A stretch of 64,000 bases of DNA from assembly GCF_002999335.1 (NCBI RefSeq), contig NW_020312225.1, positions 105,981-169,980 of the forward strand, written 5' to 3'. Below are positions 44,380 to 55,929 of the stretch, piece by piece. Below the pieces are notes generated by a model. It was not told where the DNA came from. It did no database searches and saw only the letters and a program-made list of their open reading frames with translations. How positions within the stretch are numbered: the first letter of the stretch is position 1; each line of letters begins with the position of its first letter. Source of the DNA: Cyclospora cayetanensis (Eukaryota > Apicomplexa > Conoidasida > Eucoccidiorida > Eimeriidae). Both the position numbers and the translations under genes were made by a program.

Positions 44380-47300
44380 TTGCGAATTATATACTCTGTG
44401 TCGTAGAAGTATTTATGTGTAGCGTAGCCTGTTACGTCTTCCCCGCTTCATTTCAAGATCCCGCACTCGTCTTTCGTGCCTCTCCGACGAGATCAACTAC
44501 ATGCACTACAGTGAACGAGTTCCTGCCCTATCGCCAGTCCACTGGCAAGCAGAAAAGCAAAACAACAGAGCGAATGAGAAAAGCAGGTGTGTGCGTCGGC
44601 CGGCAAAGATAACTCAACAGGAAGAAGGCACACACACTAACAAGCAACGAAAGAAGAACCACATCGACACGACCGCGGCGGGGTAACGTCTTGATGTCGA
44701 TGTCGTTGGACGGCTGAAATACGTGAGCCTGTTTCTACATAGAAGCAATGCCTGTCTCTCTTCAGATTTTCACCCATATGCACATGGACTATCCACCTGT
44801 TCTTCAGAAGTCCTCGCGCTGTTGTGGGTATGTCATGACCCCGGACCGTCGGGTCCAGGCTAGGACAAAACGAGGGTTCCTCTAGGAAGACTACCAAAAG
44901 CGAGCCAGCAACGGGTAGGAGAGTGGCCTTTCGTATAATATAACGACTGAGCACAAGGAAAAAGAATATGCCAAACAATTGGATTTGTGTGAGCCAGGAG
45001 TACCAAATACTGCAGAACCTGCCTAATTTTTATACGAAACCTTGCTAGATGATTATTCATATATATTTTACTACAAAATGAAGTTTTGTGCTTCACCACT
45101 ACTAGTCCCTAACACTTCAAGAAAAGCAGTAATCATATACTAATTCTAGTGAGCTAACTGCTTGGAACCACATAAATTACGAATGACATTCCACTTACGT
45201 CAGCAGCACTTCCTTTCAAACAAAATCGCCCATTCGATCCCAGCCTCTCATGAGGAAGACTCTTGGGTGGAATTTCGTTCTTAGGCACACCATAAAACAC
45301 TAACGAACTTCGGATTGCTTTCCGCAATGGTACACCTGCAAAATCCATGCAACTTTCATTCTTCAGTTAAGCGTAACTGAGTGGCATGCTGAGCTGTGAC
45401 AGAGCCAGAGCCAGGGGTTATATGGGCATATGTGTTGAGTGAGTCGGCAGCGACGTCTACAAAAACCCCACACTCGAATTCCCGCATCCTACCAATTATG
45501 CCCATACTCAGGGCAGTTCGCTGTCATTCAGAAACTGGACGTGTGTGGAGAAGGCCAGTTTTTGGAGAGCTGAGCTGCTGGCAATCTGCTGGGCAGGATA
45601 GTGCACACTCTTCCGCCGCTGAACGCATCCAAGGCTACCGGATGGACTGTGAGAGCTTACTTACTACAGTATGAATACCATCGTGGCCCTTTCAAACATA
45701 TTATTGCGTGCCTTGCTCAGAACGGTCCTGCGGAATGAAGTCGAGATATGCTGGCGACGAAGTCTCCGCTTTGTTTAAGCCATTGCAGACCAACCTTCAA
45801 TGGGGTAGTGCTTTATCTTGTTGCCATTTTGGATATCGGCAACATTTTTGGGCCCGTGGTGTGAACAGCATACGGCAACCGCAGTGCGAATAAGAATGGT
45901 GGATCATTACGGACGACAACGGGCGTGCTGAACAAAAGCGAATCGCCGGGGCATCGCGAGAGAGCACGGCGAGCACGTTGCAGAGGGCCTTGATGTACTT
46001 GAGTGTGGAAGCATATTGCAGGAAGCACCCAAGCCAGCCAACAACGCTACATTATTGAGATTCTGAAATTCCTTGTAAGGCACAGGAAAGACTGGTGGTC
46101 GGAGAGCGCAGTACAAGGACACCCATATGAATAGTACCAGCGTTCCTTCACGTTTTACCACACCGCATAAAGCCCCCTCCTCACTGAATGCCGCTGATTG
46201 TTCTCAATGGGAGGCTGAATATAACAAGCAATAATTTGATGTTTTGCAGGACCAACCGCCTGTTGGGAGGAAACAGCACCTATGACACTCACTAGCATCG
46301 ACTTAGGAGGAAGTGATGCTTATGATGGGGGAACTCGAATGGTGAAGGAGAAATGCCGGTGGGTTTGGTTGTCACTATTCGGTACATGCGCAAATTCCTT
46401 GGCATTAGCCCATTTCTACTCTCTGTCAGCCACAGCTCCAGCCTAATTTTCGAATGAAGAACCCGCCGAACAGTCAAAAAGACGGGATGCAGCGTGTTAA
46501 ACCCCCATCTTACTGCGCTGCTAGAATGCTTGCAAGGGTACTTTGGGTCACTTTGTCAAAGCGCCGACTCTTCCCACTCGCCAAATATCAAATGAGCGTT
46601 GTTGAGGAGACCAGGAGTTGCTGCTTCCTAAGGCTTGCAGGAGCAATAAACTCCACAGTGCGCAGCTGTAGCCAGAAGCGCGCTGCCCATTGAGTAGCTC
46701 ACGGCACACCTTGGATTACGACATAGTATACCGATCCATCATAGAAATCACGCACCATGCTACTGGAACCCAGTTCCGATTCAGCGTATCGTTTTGCTGC
46801 CATAGTTGTGCCGACTCCTGCCCTCTGCCGCCCTGTAGCAAACGTAAGCCATAGGGAATGCGACAGGCATATTGCACCTCTGCTCCGTCTCCTCGTCTAG
46901 CAGATCCATTTCGCGTACAGCATCGAGTGGTGCCAGCAATTCTTGCAGCCTGCTTCCGCTGGGCCCAGTCACGTTCTTCAAGTTCATGAGCTTTTGCATG
47001 CGCTTGCAGTTTAGGAGTAAATACGCTGCATTTCACCACACTAAAAGCCAACGCATTGTTGGCTCTTTCGGGCCTCGTAGGACTGCAGCTTCTTCCTGGT
47101 TTCTTTTTCATATATTGTGGACCATAGACTGAGGCCGGCTGACGCAACCCCGACATTCACAGGCTGTCGATCCTTATCCGGCCCTTTTATTCCAGTTCAA
47201 AGCGCAGGAGTTGGATTCTTGTGCTCTTGAAACGTCGAAAAACCCATCAATAGTGGGAGCCCTATGGGGCGTATGCTCAATCACTGAGTCGCTGCCATCC

Positions 47301-47706
47301 TGCAGCAACGCGACGTGGCACTTCAGGTAGACCGGACATAAGCCAATCATCAAGCAAACGCTCATAGAAGTTCTATCCTTTACAAAACTAGAGTTATATG
47401 GCTCTCAATGCACCGTAGTATTGAGAGATTTGTTGGCGTAGGCTTTCTCAATTCTCCCAGGGCTTGCCCTTTAGTTGATTTTGTCATTAAGAGATGCATC
47501 AGGGCTTGTATGAAGCTAAGGCTTCTACTGTCGTAATCCCTGCAGGCAGTCGACTTCTGCTTAAATAGAGCACCCACTGAGCTGCGTATCCCCCCAATAA
47601 ACCTGCAAAGGAGTCCTTAATTTCTTTTTGACCAAGGGGTACATCGCAAGGTGCATCTTCGAGCGGTTGATGAAATTTATCAGTACTTGCTGGCCCTTCT
47701 AGGCGT
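44380..47706. mobile_element. Dispersed repeat copy 1, probable decayed LTR retrotransposon
   Basis: From about 44380 to 44715, and again from 44934 to 47706, the DNA matches 55930-56280 and 56830-59600. The second part is nearly identical for 2.7 kb. Between them the two copies carry unrelated sequence (about 220 bp here, 550 bp there). Minus-strand frames give fragments reminiscent of a pol region (GWLGCFPQYASTLKYIKALC in the other copy), all broken by stops. The only longer intact frame is 146 codons at 47156-46716. A plus-strand RAELLAICWA-like motif near 45560 recalls RNase H of Ty3-type elements but is on the other strand, so the element's orientation is unsure. Eimeria genomes are known to carry chromovirus-like LTR elements. 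Confidence 0.6.
46716..47156 (-). other. 146-codon open frame in repeat copy 1
   Basis: Starts MSGLRQPASVYGPQYMKKK and ends DRYTMS. It is basic and shows no family I recognise. The same frame is open in copy 2 (59053-58613) with about a dozen replacements and no stop. A second overlapping minus frame and a plus frame are also kept in both copies, so openness alone does not prove coding. Confidence 0.35.
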
Positions 47707-48245
47707 CTTTGAAGGTACATTGACAGTGTAGTAGAAACTATTTAAACGTAGCTTAGCCCCTTACATTTTACAGCTTGTAGATGCATTGTGCCGCGACAGG
47801 ACAGTACCGTGTGCTTCCGTTACTTTCAGTAGGATGACGCAAAGGCCACCCCTTTGCCTGTTGGTAGCCCTGAGACACCTTGTCCTCGGGAGTTCCTGTT
47901 ATGGCAATTGTGCACTCAGCCTAAGGCACCGACGACGACTGTTACACGCTCTACCGTGGGGCGCCATGCCTGTAATCGAAGCCAGTACATAGAGATAATA
48001 TGCACAGTTGGTCTATGTCAAGCAATTCTACGCGTTACAATTAGTCAAAACAATATCAATTGGGATCGTTGGAAGGACGATCCTGATGTGCAGCAGCTAC
48101 TGCTACCATGCATGCATCCAACACCACCCGTATCAAGCAGCAGGGAAGGGCGAGGGGAGGGCGGGTCGCGCGTGGGGGTTATTCTTAGGGTTGTTTGATT
48201 CTTCTTTGTTGCAGTCTCTTTTCTGCTATATCTCGTCCGGACAAA
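47707..48245. other. Intergenic upstream of RanBP1
   Basis: This is a 540-bp stretch between the end of repeat copy 1 and the RanBP1 start. It probably holds the RanBP1 promoter; nothing specific was recognised. Confidence 0.5.
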
Positions 48246-50273
48246 ATGGCAGACAAGGAACCCTCCGCGGCGGCTCCCGCCCAAACTCATGAGGATGAAG
48301 ATGTAGCCAATCTGGAGCAGGAGGTCACTGAGGGGAACTGGACCCGCCCTGAAGTAAGATTTGTTCTAGATCTGTTCATTATCTTGATTCTTCTTCAGCA
48401 ACGCAGGAAACGGGCAGATATCTGCATCAACCCCCTTCCGGCATGATTATAGGTTCTAGGCTCGAGGTTAAAGGTTCAGGGTTGGCGGCCTGTGCAGCCA
48501 GCCATTTAGTGGGCTTTCTGCTGTTCATGCCTTTTGAATTAATGCTTCAAGAGGGATTTACTTACAGGAAGCGAACTGCCTTGACTACTCGGGATAAGTA
48601 CTCCTTCGTGTGGCAGGTGGTATGCCTACATGTGTTTGTCTTGCGCAATTTCTGTTTCTTTGGGTACTTCGCACCGGACTCAGGGGCATTGGTCCATAGA
48701 ATGGAAGTGGCAGGTGCCTGGTCTATCAGGTCTATAGATAGCTGGCATTTTGGAATCGCACTGCAGCATGCATGCCAGAACGGCAGTTCTGCAACGCACG
48801 TGGTTTGATGTAGCATTTCGCGGGGCTTGGGAAGGCCAGACAACTAACAGATATAACTTCAGGCATTCCTTTTTTTGATCCGAACAATATCTAGAGCTCA
48901 TTGTTCATGACGTTGGGAGGGCATGGTGCAGTTCCTTTTCTTGTGATTGCGCCCGAGTGCCCTGCACCTTTTCCTACCTTCTTGGTAGGGGGTTGCAGAT
49001 AAGCAACCGTAGTTTTTGTATACCACCATAGTTGCATCATTCCTTTTGAAAATGGCTGTTGCGCACTTACGATAGGGCTGGAAAAATATGTAGAGTACGG
49101 GCGGTAATTATGCTTGGCTGAAACTCAAAGAATTGGTGAAGCACGCGTTCTCCATTCTCTCCGTCTGTAGTACCTGCTCAACTGGCGTCTTTTGTGCTAG
49201 TTATTATCCACCTCTTTTCTCTCATCTGTGGACTTGTGTTTCAGGTCGAAGTTCATGAGGTAAAGGTTGAGACTGGAGAGGAGGGGGAAGAGGCTTTTTG
49301 GAAATGTCGCTCCAAGTTGTACCGCTGGGCTGGTAGGGAGTGGAAGGAAAGAGGCCTAGGAGAGGCGAAGTTGCTGCAGCACAAAGAAACGAATAAAATA
49401 AGGTTTCTGCTGAGGCAGGAGAAGACCCTTAAGATCGTCGCAAACCATTACGGTGTGTTGTGCTCTCAGCATAACGAATATACCACAGAATCCAACACTT
49501 GTTTCCAATTGCAGTTTCTCGTAGTCTTGTGCCTCTGCATTTACATGCTTGGGAAGGTCGCATTTACACGACAAAATTTGAGCATGGCGCTATTTCAGGG
49601 TCCTGGGCAGAATAAAGACCATTATTAGACACCTGCTTGACAGGTTGTTTCCTCTGACTACGTGTCGGTGCACTTTCCTCCATTCCCCACTTGCTACTTC
49701 CCGATGCTATCAAGATAGTAGATTCTGCGCAATTTGTCTTCTCCCTAAACTCACGTGCCTTCTCTATGGCTTTGCGTTGTAGTGGTGGCGACTGATGTTT
49801 ATTGCAAGCTGACGCCGAATGTCAGCTCTGAAAAGATTTGGGTGTGGACCGTGATGGACTTCGCTGATGGTGAACTGAAGAATGAACAGTTTGCTCTGAA
49901 ATTCGGCCAAATTGAACGTAGGTGGATAATGGCACAAAGGGTGCATCCATAGACAGATCAATGAATCCTGTATTCCATCATGCGTTTCGACATATAAATG
50001 TGATTATTCGCCGTTTCTCACCTGCATGGGATATCGTTATTGTTCGATGTGCGCTCAGAGGCGAAGGAGTTCAAAGAAAAGTTCGAAGAGGCAGCTGCGA
50101 TCAATTCGAAGCTGTTCGGCGTCGAGGACGGGGGCAAGGGTGAGAAGGGGGAACAGGAGGGGACAGAAGCAAAGGCAGAAAAATCAAGCGAATCAAAGGC
50201 AAAAGATGGTATTACCGAGACTGCAACAACTGAAGACAAGGAAAAGGAGGCTGCAAAATCGGAGAAGGCCTGA
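48246..50273 (+). CDS. RANBP1: Ran-binding protein 1 (RanBD1 domain)
   Basis: Exons 48246-48353, 49245-49452, 49783-49917 and 50059-50273 join in phase to 221 residues. RanBP1 binds Ran-GTP and helps RanGAP release it after nuclear export. The Ran-binding domain spans residues about 30-170: VEVHEVKVETGEEGEEAFWK, KLYRWAGREWKERGLGEAKL, NKIRFLLRQEKTLKIVANHY, LTPNVSSEKIWVWTVMDFAD, LKNEQFALKFG and AKEFKEKFEEA. The WKERG and NK..FL.R.. motifs and the W in IWVWT are typical. The C-terminal 50 residues are a charged Lys/Glu/Ser tail. The start is the first ATG, giving MADKEPSAAAPAQ; the acidic N-terminal run fits the family. No nuclear export signal could be assigned with certainty. Confidence 0.96.
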
Positions 50274-51964
50274 GATAGCTGTGTTGCCATGCCCCTCTAC
50301 GCAGCATGCGAAAAACTGCAGGGAGGCCGCGTAGCTTGTCTAACCTTCATGACACAGCTATTTGGATTGCCGACTCAATAGCCGCGTTACTCTAGAGTTC
50401 TTACCACATCGTGCGAGCGCTTGCATAGGACATAGGCTGGAGTGATTGGAGCGCTTTTATGGGAAGGCAGAAGTGAATATTGTGCTGAAGCAGCGGCCCT
50501 TGACAGAGTGGCGGACCTTGTAATACCTTGCAGCCCATGAGTTGCAGCCCATACATGGAACCAACTGTCACAAAGCTTTTTCTTAAGGTTCACATTTATG
50601 TACTCAATGTTTTAACGCCTTAAACTATAAGCATGTCTTCGCCTTTTGCCGGACAGACGTTGCTGGTAGATCTAGGCTTCAAGGGACCAAAAGAAATCGC
50701 ACGTTTTGCTACTGCATCAAACGTCCGTCTTGTAGCTTGGCCTATTGGCCATCTGTCGCAGCCTCTTGCTGTCTCAGACTTGCAAACATTGGACCAAATC
50801 CCTTTCCGTCATCGGTTTCTGCTGATTCGACCAACGGTAGGAGCAGCTATGCGCCATAAAATTGAATCGCGCACGACAGCAAGCCACGAAAAGAGCGCAC
50901 AGTGCCAGGGGGCGGATTTGTTGATAAGATGAAAGAGTGTTGCTTCCTCAGTTGTTGGAAAGCCAGGCGTGGGCTGCGTCGTCAAACTGCAAACATGCTT
51001 TTGTTTCACGACCCCTGTGGTCGTCCTATGAATTTGTAACGACTGGGGTTGCACATTCTCTGGTTCCTCTGCTTTCTACATTCATGCAAATCGTTGAGGA
51101 GGAATTTGTACTGTGCTCAGTATGCGGCATACCATGCACAACTTGCTGCAAGGATGTTGCAGTGGACCTGTCCCCCGTATTCCTAGCGAAATTTCGGGGG
51201 AAGAACTGCTTACTTTGGTTCGATAAAGGCCCCCCTTACTTCTGCTTCTACCTAAGAGTAACCTGAGCTTCGGTTCTGCTCTAAAACAGCCGCTGCACAG
51301 AGCATATTTCGAATAACACGCCCCTCGTTGTTGGGCGTGCGAGTCTACGTGACAGTCACAGCGATTTAGATGTCGGATGACCCTCGCACACTACCTAATG
51401 GTCCCTACAAAGATTTTAAAATCCATATACTGCGAGCCTAAGCACAGGTGATAAATATTTTTTGCTGAGCCTGTGTTAACGTATGGTCGAAAATTGTTTT
51501 TGCGTCACTCACTTCCACACTGCATATTACACTTTAAGTCTCAGTCTTCAAAGCCATCAATGAATTACGTCCTCAATTGGCGACAGCAGAGACAAATACT
51601 CAAGTAAGAGTTCTTACGTTTCGCGAAAGTCGAAAAAGTCATCACTCCCTCAAAATGTCCGGGGAATTAAGAAAACAGCGCGGCAATGGAGAAAAAGATA
51701 AAGCTTGCATGCGGACAGCCCCCAAGAAAACGCGTAGTGGTGTGTCTAAACTAGATAGAAAATTCCATGGCAGAGTGGACGAAGGCACAGTCTGATGCAA
51801 ATGTATCAGCCGTGCCAAACCCAGCTCCATGAAAGGGATGGAAACCCATACACCTTAATTACAGTACGACAGCATATAATTGACTCATCTGCATTATACT
51901 TTACTCACCCAGACCACCCGAGACAAGACATGCCGTTTGCTTTTCCACCCATACAATAGTGTCT
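50274..51964. other. 1.7 kb without a recognised gene
   Basis: A plus-strand frame at 50633-50932 (MSSPFAGQTLLVDLGFKGP...) starts with ATG and runs about 100 codons, but matches nothing I know. A second frame follows at 50937-51266. Either could be an exon of an unrecognised gene; no firm splice sites link them. Confidence 0.4.
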
Positions 51965-52544
51965 TCAGTTCGCCCAAATTAGCGTTCCGAAGCCGCTCAG
52001 GAGTACGACTCCAATCGATGAGCTCATCGTAGGGAAGGGAATATCGGATGAAGCATCTGGCATAGGAGTTGTCGTGGTTGTTGATGACGGCTGAGATTCT
52101 CTGGCTTGCCTGGTACTCCCTTCCTGAGTCACTTCGGACACTGTCGTTAGGGATGCCTCAGGGTCGACGCCTCGAGCCTCTACTCTTGTTTGCTCTTGTG
52201 GGCCTTCGCTTTGTTGTGCTTGATTAGACACAGAAAACAGCACCAACGACACAAAACGGCTTGTAACAACTGCCTACGATCCGTACTACATTCGGTGTTC
52301 ACCAAAGAAAACACCAGCAGCGCACCACGCAGTAGGACTCTATCTTCCTATCTAAAAGTCTAAGTGACGTTTCGCCTTATGCCTGAAAAATCTGGCTAAA
52401 AGTTCTTGAATGCGTACAAAGCTCGCGTTCGGGAAGCTCCGTGGTGGCCTCTTCGTCAGCAGCATCAACACCAACAGTCGTCAAAGTTTCCTCTACATCT
52501 GCAGAGCAACAAAAAGAACCACAGACAAGGCTTTTGAAACGCAT
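51965..52544 (-). CDS. Small secreted Ser/Thr-rich protein with hydrophobic C-terminus
   Basis: Exons 52544-52418 and 52269-51965 join in phase (CTTT|GTACG; GGCAG|TT) to 143 residues. It opens MRFKSLVCGSFCCSA, a short possible signal peptide, then an acidic stretch VEETLTTVGVDAADEEATTE. After the junction there is a hydrophobic segment FVTSRFVSLVLFSVS, then a Ser/Thr/Glu-rich part with a Thr run, and a C-terminal tail IGVVLLSGFGTLIWAN of GPI-signal type. I do not recognise the family. Its layout (acidic, Ser/Thr/Pro-rich, hydrophobic end) resembles the next gene upstream on the same strand. The donor is weak, so the exon 1 assignment is the less certain half. Confidence 0.5.
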
Positions 52545-53108
52545 AACGTGAGAGACGAAGGCAGCAGGTACAGCTGAATAGAGAGTAGACTTTTGTAGAA
52601 GACGGCCATCTTCTGCGCTCCCCCAATCGTTTGTGTATTAGCCCGCTGTGGTTCTACAGCTAGGCTCTCCTAGGGTCCCTGGCGCCGCAGCTCTGCCTCA
52701 ATCTTCGTCCCTCAATGGCCTACTCCCTCCCGTAGTGCCAGACTCTCCAGCTAACAAGGCAGTGGCGCCACTTCTGCAACGCCCAGAATGCGTTCAACCT
52801 AGTCTGCCCACTAAAGGCAGTGTCACTATGGCGAACCCAAGGCGGAGCGGACTACATGAGACAAAGACAACCATAGATGTATGATTGACCTGCTGCGTTG
52901 ATCTCAGCAAGGCTTAGGGATTGAAAATGCGCCTCCGCAGCACGAGGGGCCAGCGAGGCACCAACCGAAAACCTCAAGAGAGTTTCCAGCTGCTCACCAT
53001 GCGCGAGTGGTACCCTTCCCTATGGAATCCCTAACCCGACCAAGAAACGATAAAATAAGAACTAGTGGCTGCATGTGAAGTGAAGCCCTAACAGGGCACA
53101 CGTAAACC
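52545..53108. other. Gap between two minus-strand secreted-protein genes
   Basis: A plus-strand frame at 52648-52884 (78 codons, Pro/Leu/Ser-rich) is open but has no start context or partner exon that I can support. Nothing else was recognised. Confidence 0.4.
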
Positions 53109-54456
53109 TCAAACTGCAAGAAACCCAATAACCATAGAGCTCGTGACCGTGAAGGCTGCTGTCAGCAAGCTCGGATAAACAGGGGAAGCGCCAGAGCTTG
53201 CAGAAGGGTTGGAACCCCCAGAGCTCCCAGAGCTCTGATTGTTCCCACTGCCTGAACTGCGCCCAGTCTGTGCACTGCGCCCAGAGGGTCCTACGTCTCC
53301 AGAGCTTTCCAACAAATTATTTTCTGAATCCGCGGTGTCCCCGTTTTCTCCGTCTGAACTCGCTATCCCCCGCAACGTTTTCGATTGCAGGCCATTAGTG
53401 CGCTCTCGATTTTCTTCCTCAGATGTGGTTCCAAACTGTGGTCCTACTGGACTGGAGAAATCTTCGAATTCCTCAAACACACTTGCCAAGGCCTCCTCAA
53501 GTTGATCTACTGAGCTCTGATGGGCAGTTTCAGTGAACAGAGCAGCAGCATCTAATGGCTTCGGTTCCATGCTGGCGTCAGTGGGTGCAGTAGGAGTAAT
53601 GGGTGTCAGGAGATTTCCTGTGTCCGCTGGTTGGTATTCCGTGGTCAGGGTCGGTTGCGACACCCCAAGGTCCTTTCTGGTCGTTTCCTTTTCGTCGACA
53701 GGACCATTGGAGGCCGCTACAGGAGCAGGCAGCGTCTGATTTGCCGTGTTGGAGTTTGTAGAGACTTCGTCTGGCGCAGTTGGAGCACCGCTGGGCTTTG
53801 GGTCCTGTTGCTTCTCTCCCAAGTCCTGTCTATTTTCAGCACTTGGGGCTTGAGGAGGCTGAGCTTCATCTTCAGCCGGCGGTAGTGTTTCCTCACCTGT
53901 TTGAGGTGCCAGTTCATTAGGTTCTCCGGCTTGGTGTGCTGCGGCTGGCGGCGATTCCGGATCTGCAGGCACCACACTGCCAACCAAATAGCAGCCATCA
54001 GCTTTGATCCCCAAGGATTAAACGACTGTGCGGTTGATCCATGGAAAATGAGTCACTTCGCGCTGACGCACACTACTGCGTGCCTTGGGAACGGGCACTT
54101 GGGAAAGGCACACTGGGTACAGCTACATGATCCCCCCTACGCTAGCCCGGCTTTTCACGAACTCAAACTAATTTCAGCCACTAAATAGATGCATTGGGGA
54201 GACATATGGGATTTTCAGGGCAAAGTAACTGCTCGCAGGCATCGAATGGGACAGTGTCCTCCCCCCGCTTGAGTGCCAGGTCAAGTCAACTGTTGCTCCT
54301 CTAGCTTTAGAAAGCCACCCCCAGCAAATATGTAGCCTATAAAAAATTAAAGCGCATACCAGCATTACTAGGTGAAGTCACAGGAACTTCTGCCTCAGTA
54401 TACACGCTGCACAAGGCTCCCACGGAGAAGAGGGCGAACACCTTATATGACCACAT
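53109..54456 (-). CDS. Secreted acidic mucin-like protein with GPI-type tail
   Basis: Exon 1 (54456-54360) encodes the signal peptide MWSYKVFALFSVGALCSVYT and ends GCTG|GTATGC. It joins in phase 1 to exon 2 (53962-53109, acceptor GTGCCTGCAG), giving 316 residues. The mature part is rich in Pro, Glu, Ser, Thr and Gln, lacks Cys, and is probably extended and a candidate for O-glycosylation. Residues about 165-190 (DQLEEALASVFEEFEDF) form the only predicted helix. A Gly/Ser-rich linker precedes a 20-residue hydrophobic C-terminus ending SSMVIGFLAV, consistent with a GPI-attachment signal. No family is recognised. A surface or parasitophorous-vacuole role is inference from the secretion and tail signals only. 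Confidence 0.78.
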
Positions 54457-55705
54457 CCTCTCGGGTCTAGGAGATATAAGAAGAGATATTCAGGAAACAA
54501 GCAAGCAATACAAAAATGCTTCAAGTGAGTTCTGCAATACTATGAAACAAATGTCAGCCGCAGTGCCTTCTTTGACCTGCTCCTTTTGAGGGGAACGAGT
54601 GGGGCAGTTCATCGCTGGCTGGGCGCCATCCCTGCATGAACATGAACACATGTGACTAATGGCGGAAACAAGCCTCAAACAAGCCTTATCCTCATTTAAG
54701 TTCTCCTAAAAGTTGAAAGGTAGAGCGAAAGGGCACTTTAAAATTCAAGGTGCGATTACTTTACTCCCCCCCACACACACGATCCCTGAAAGAGTGCTCC
54801 CGCATCACTAGCTGCATGTTTTCCCAAATTCTACTCACATTTAGGCGTATTAGTGCAATCAAAGCATTATTGTACGATCAATAGGGGTTTGATAGCCCCA
54901 ATATTTTTGTTTCATGCTGGAGTGCCTCCTTTTTGTGCAGGGGCACTTGAGGTCAGCCCCTAAGGAGAACCAGCGCATATGTCGACATGTTATGCCCCTG
55001 CACGGTCCAAGGAAACAAAGTGGTGGCACGTGGCCGCTCACAGCTATAATACCTTGCGCTTATCCAACACAGAAACAGCCATTTGCAGGGTCCGATCCTC
55101 CTAGTTCTGCTGGTGATGGAGTGGGCAAACACCGCGTACACAGCTACTTACGCACTGTTAGCGTCGTGTTAAGTCTCAGGGCGTACTAATACTGTGATTT
55201 ACGTGTTATTGTATTTTTTGTTAAGGACCACTCTGTGTGAGGATGCTTGGAGCATCTAAGAAGACACAGCAACTTGCTCCGCACTTGTCTTTCCTCTGTT
55301 GAAGCCGACACCCTGCAGGATACAGGCAAAGACAATAACGAGCTTTTCCGAAGAAAAGTTGCAGCTTTTTCTCATATCGAGTTTTATGACTGAAGACTGA
55401 AGGTTTCCCTGAAGAAGCCTGGAGAGAAACTGATAGACTAGGCTGAAATTAAACATTTCCTAGCACACTATTTATCTTGAGCTAGGAACAGTTAAATAGC
55501 CAATTGCCTATTCGTATAACTATTATTTAAGAGTATTGTTAGCTCCCAAAGCTCGATCTCAGGTAATCGTAGGGAGATGCACTCCGGCTCAATCCGTACT
55601 TCGTAGAAATTTACTATGGTTATACCTAAACCCATTGCCTTTCTCTGCGCGGCAGTCCCAGAGTTTCCCACATGTGGGAAGAGGAACAGACAGGGTGCAC
55701 GTAGC
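54457..55705. other. Intergenic, nothing firm
   Basis: No credible exons were found. From about 55600 the sequence begins to resemble a segment at about 59950-60200 beyond the second repeat copy (shared words such as GTGCACG, CTCT.AGCACT), a possible decayed terminal repeat. Confidence 0.4.
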
Positions 55706-55706
55706 T

Positions 55707-55870
55707 GCAGCCTCTAAGCACTGTGACAAATCAGACAGAAATGCAGGTAGCATCTAGCACACACGCAACCAACATTTCGTCTTCTGTTGCAGCCTCTAAG
55801 CACTGTGACAAATCAGACAGAAATGCAGGTAGCATCTAGCACACACGCAACCAACATTTCGTCTTCTGTT
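55707..55870. repeat. Exact 82-bp tandem duplication
   Basis: The unit 55707-55788, starting GCAGCCTCTAAGCACTGTGA, is repeated without change at 55789-55870. Identity suggests a recent event or an assembly effect. It lies at the left border of repeat copy 2. Confidence 0.95.
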
Positions 55871-55929
55871 GTGGTGATATTGCGACGCAGTAAGACATAC
55901 GACGTCAAGCTGAAGGCCCAATTTTAACG

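Noticed and set aside
45540..45600. Plus-strand RNase H-like motif AELLAICWA in the repeats
   Set aside because: It is short and in the opposite orientation to the other pol-like fragments, so it was not annotated as a separate gene.
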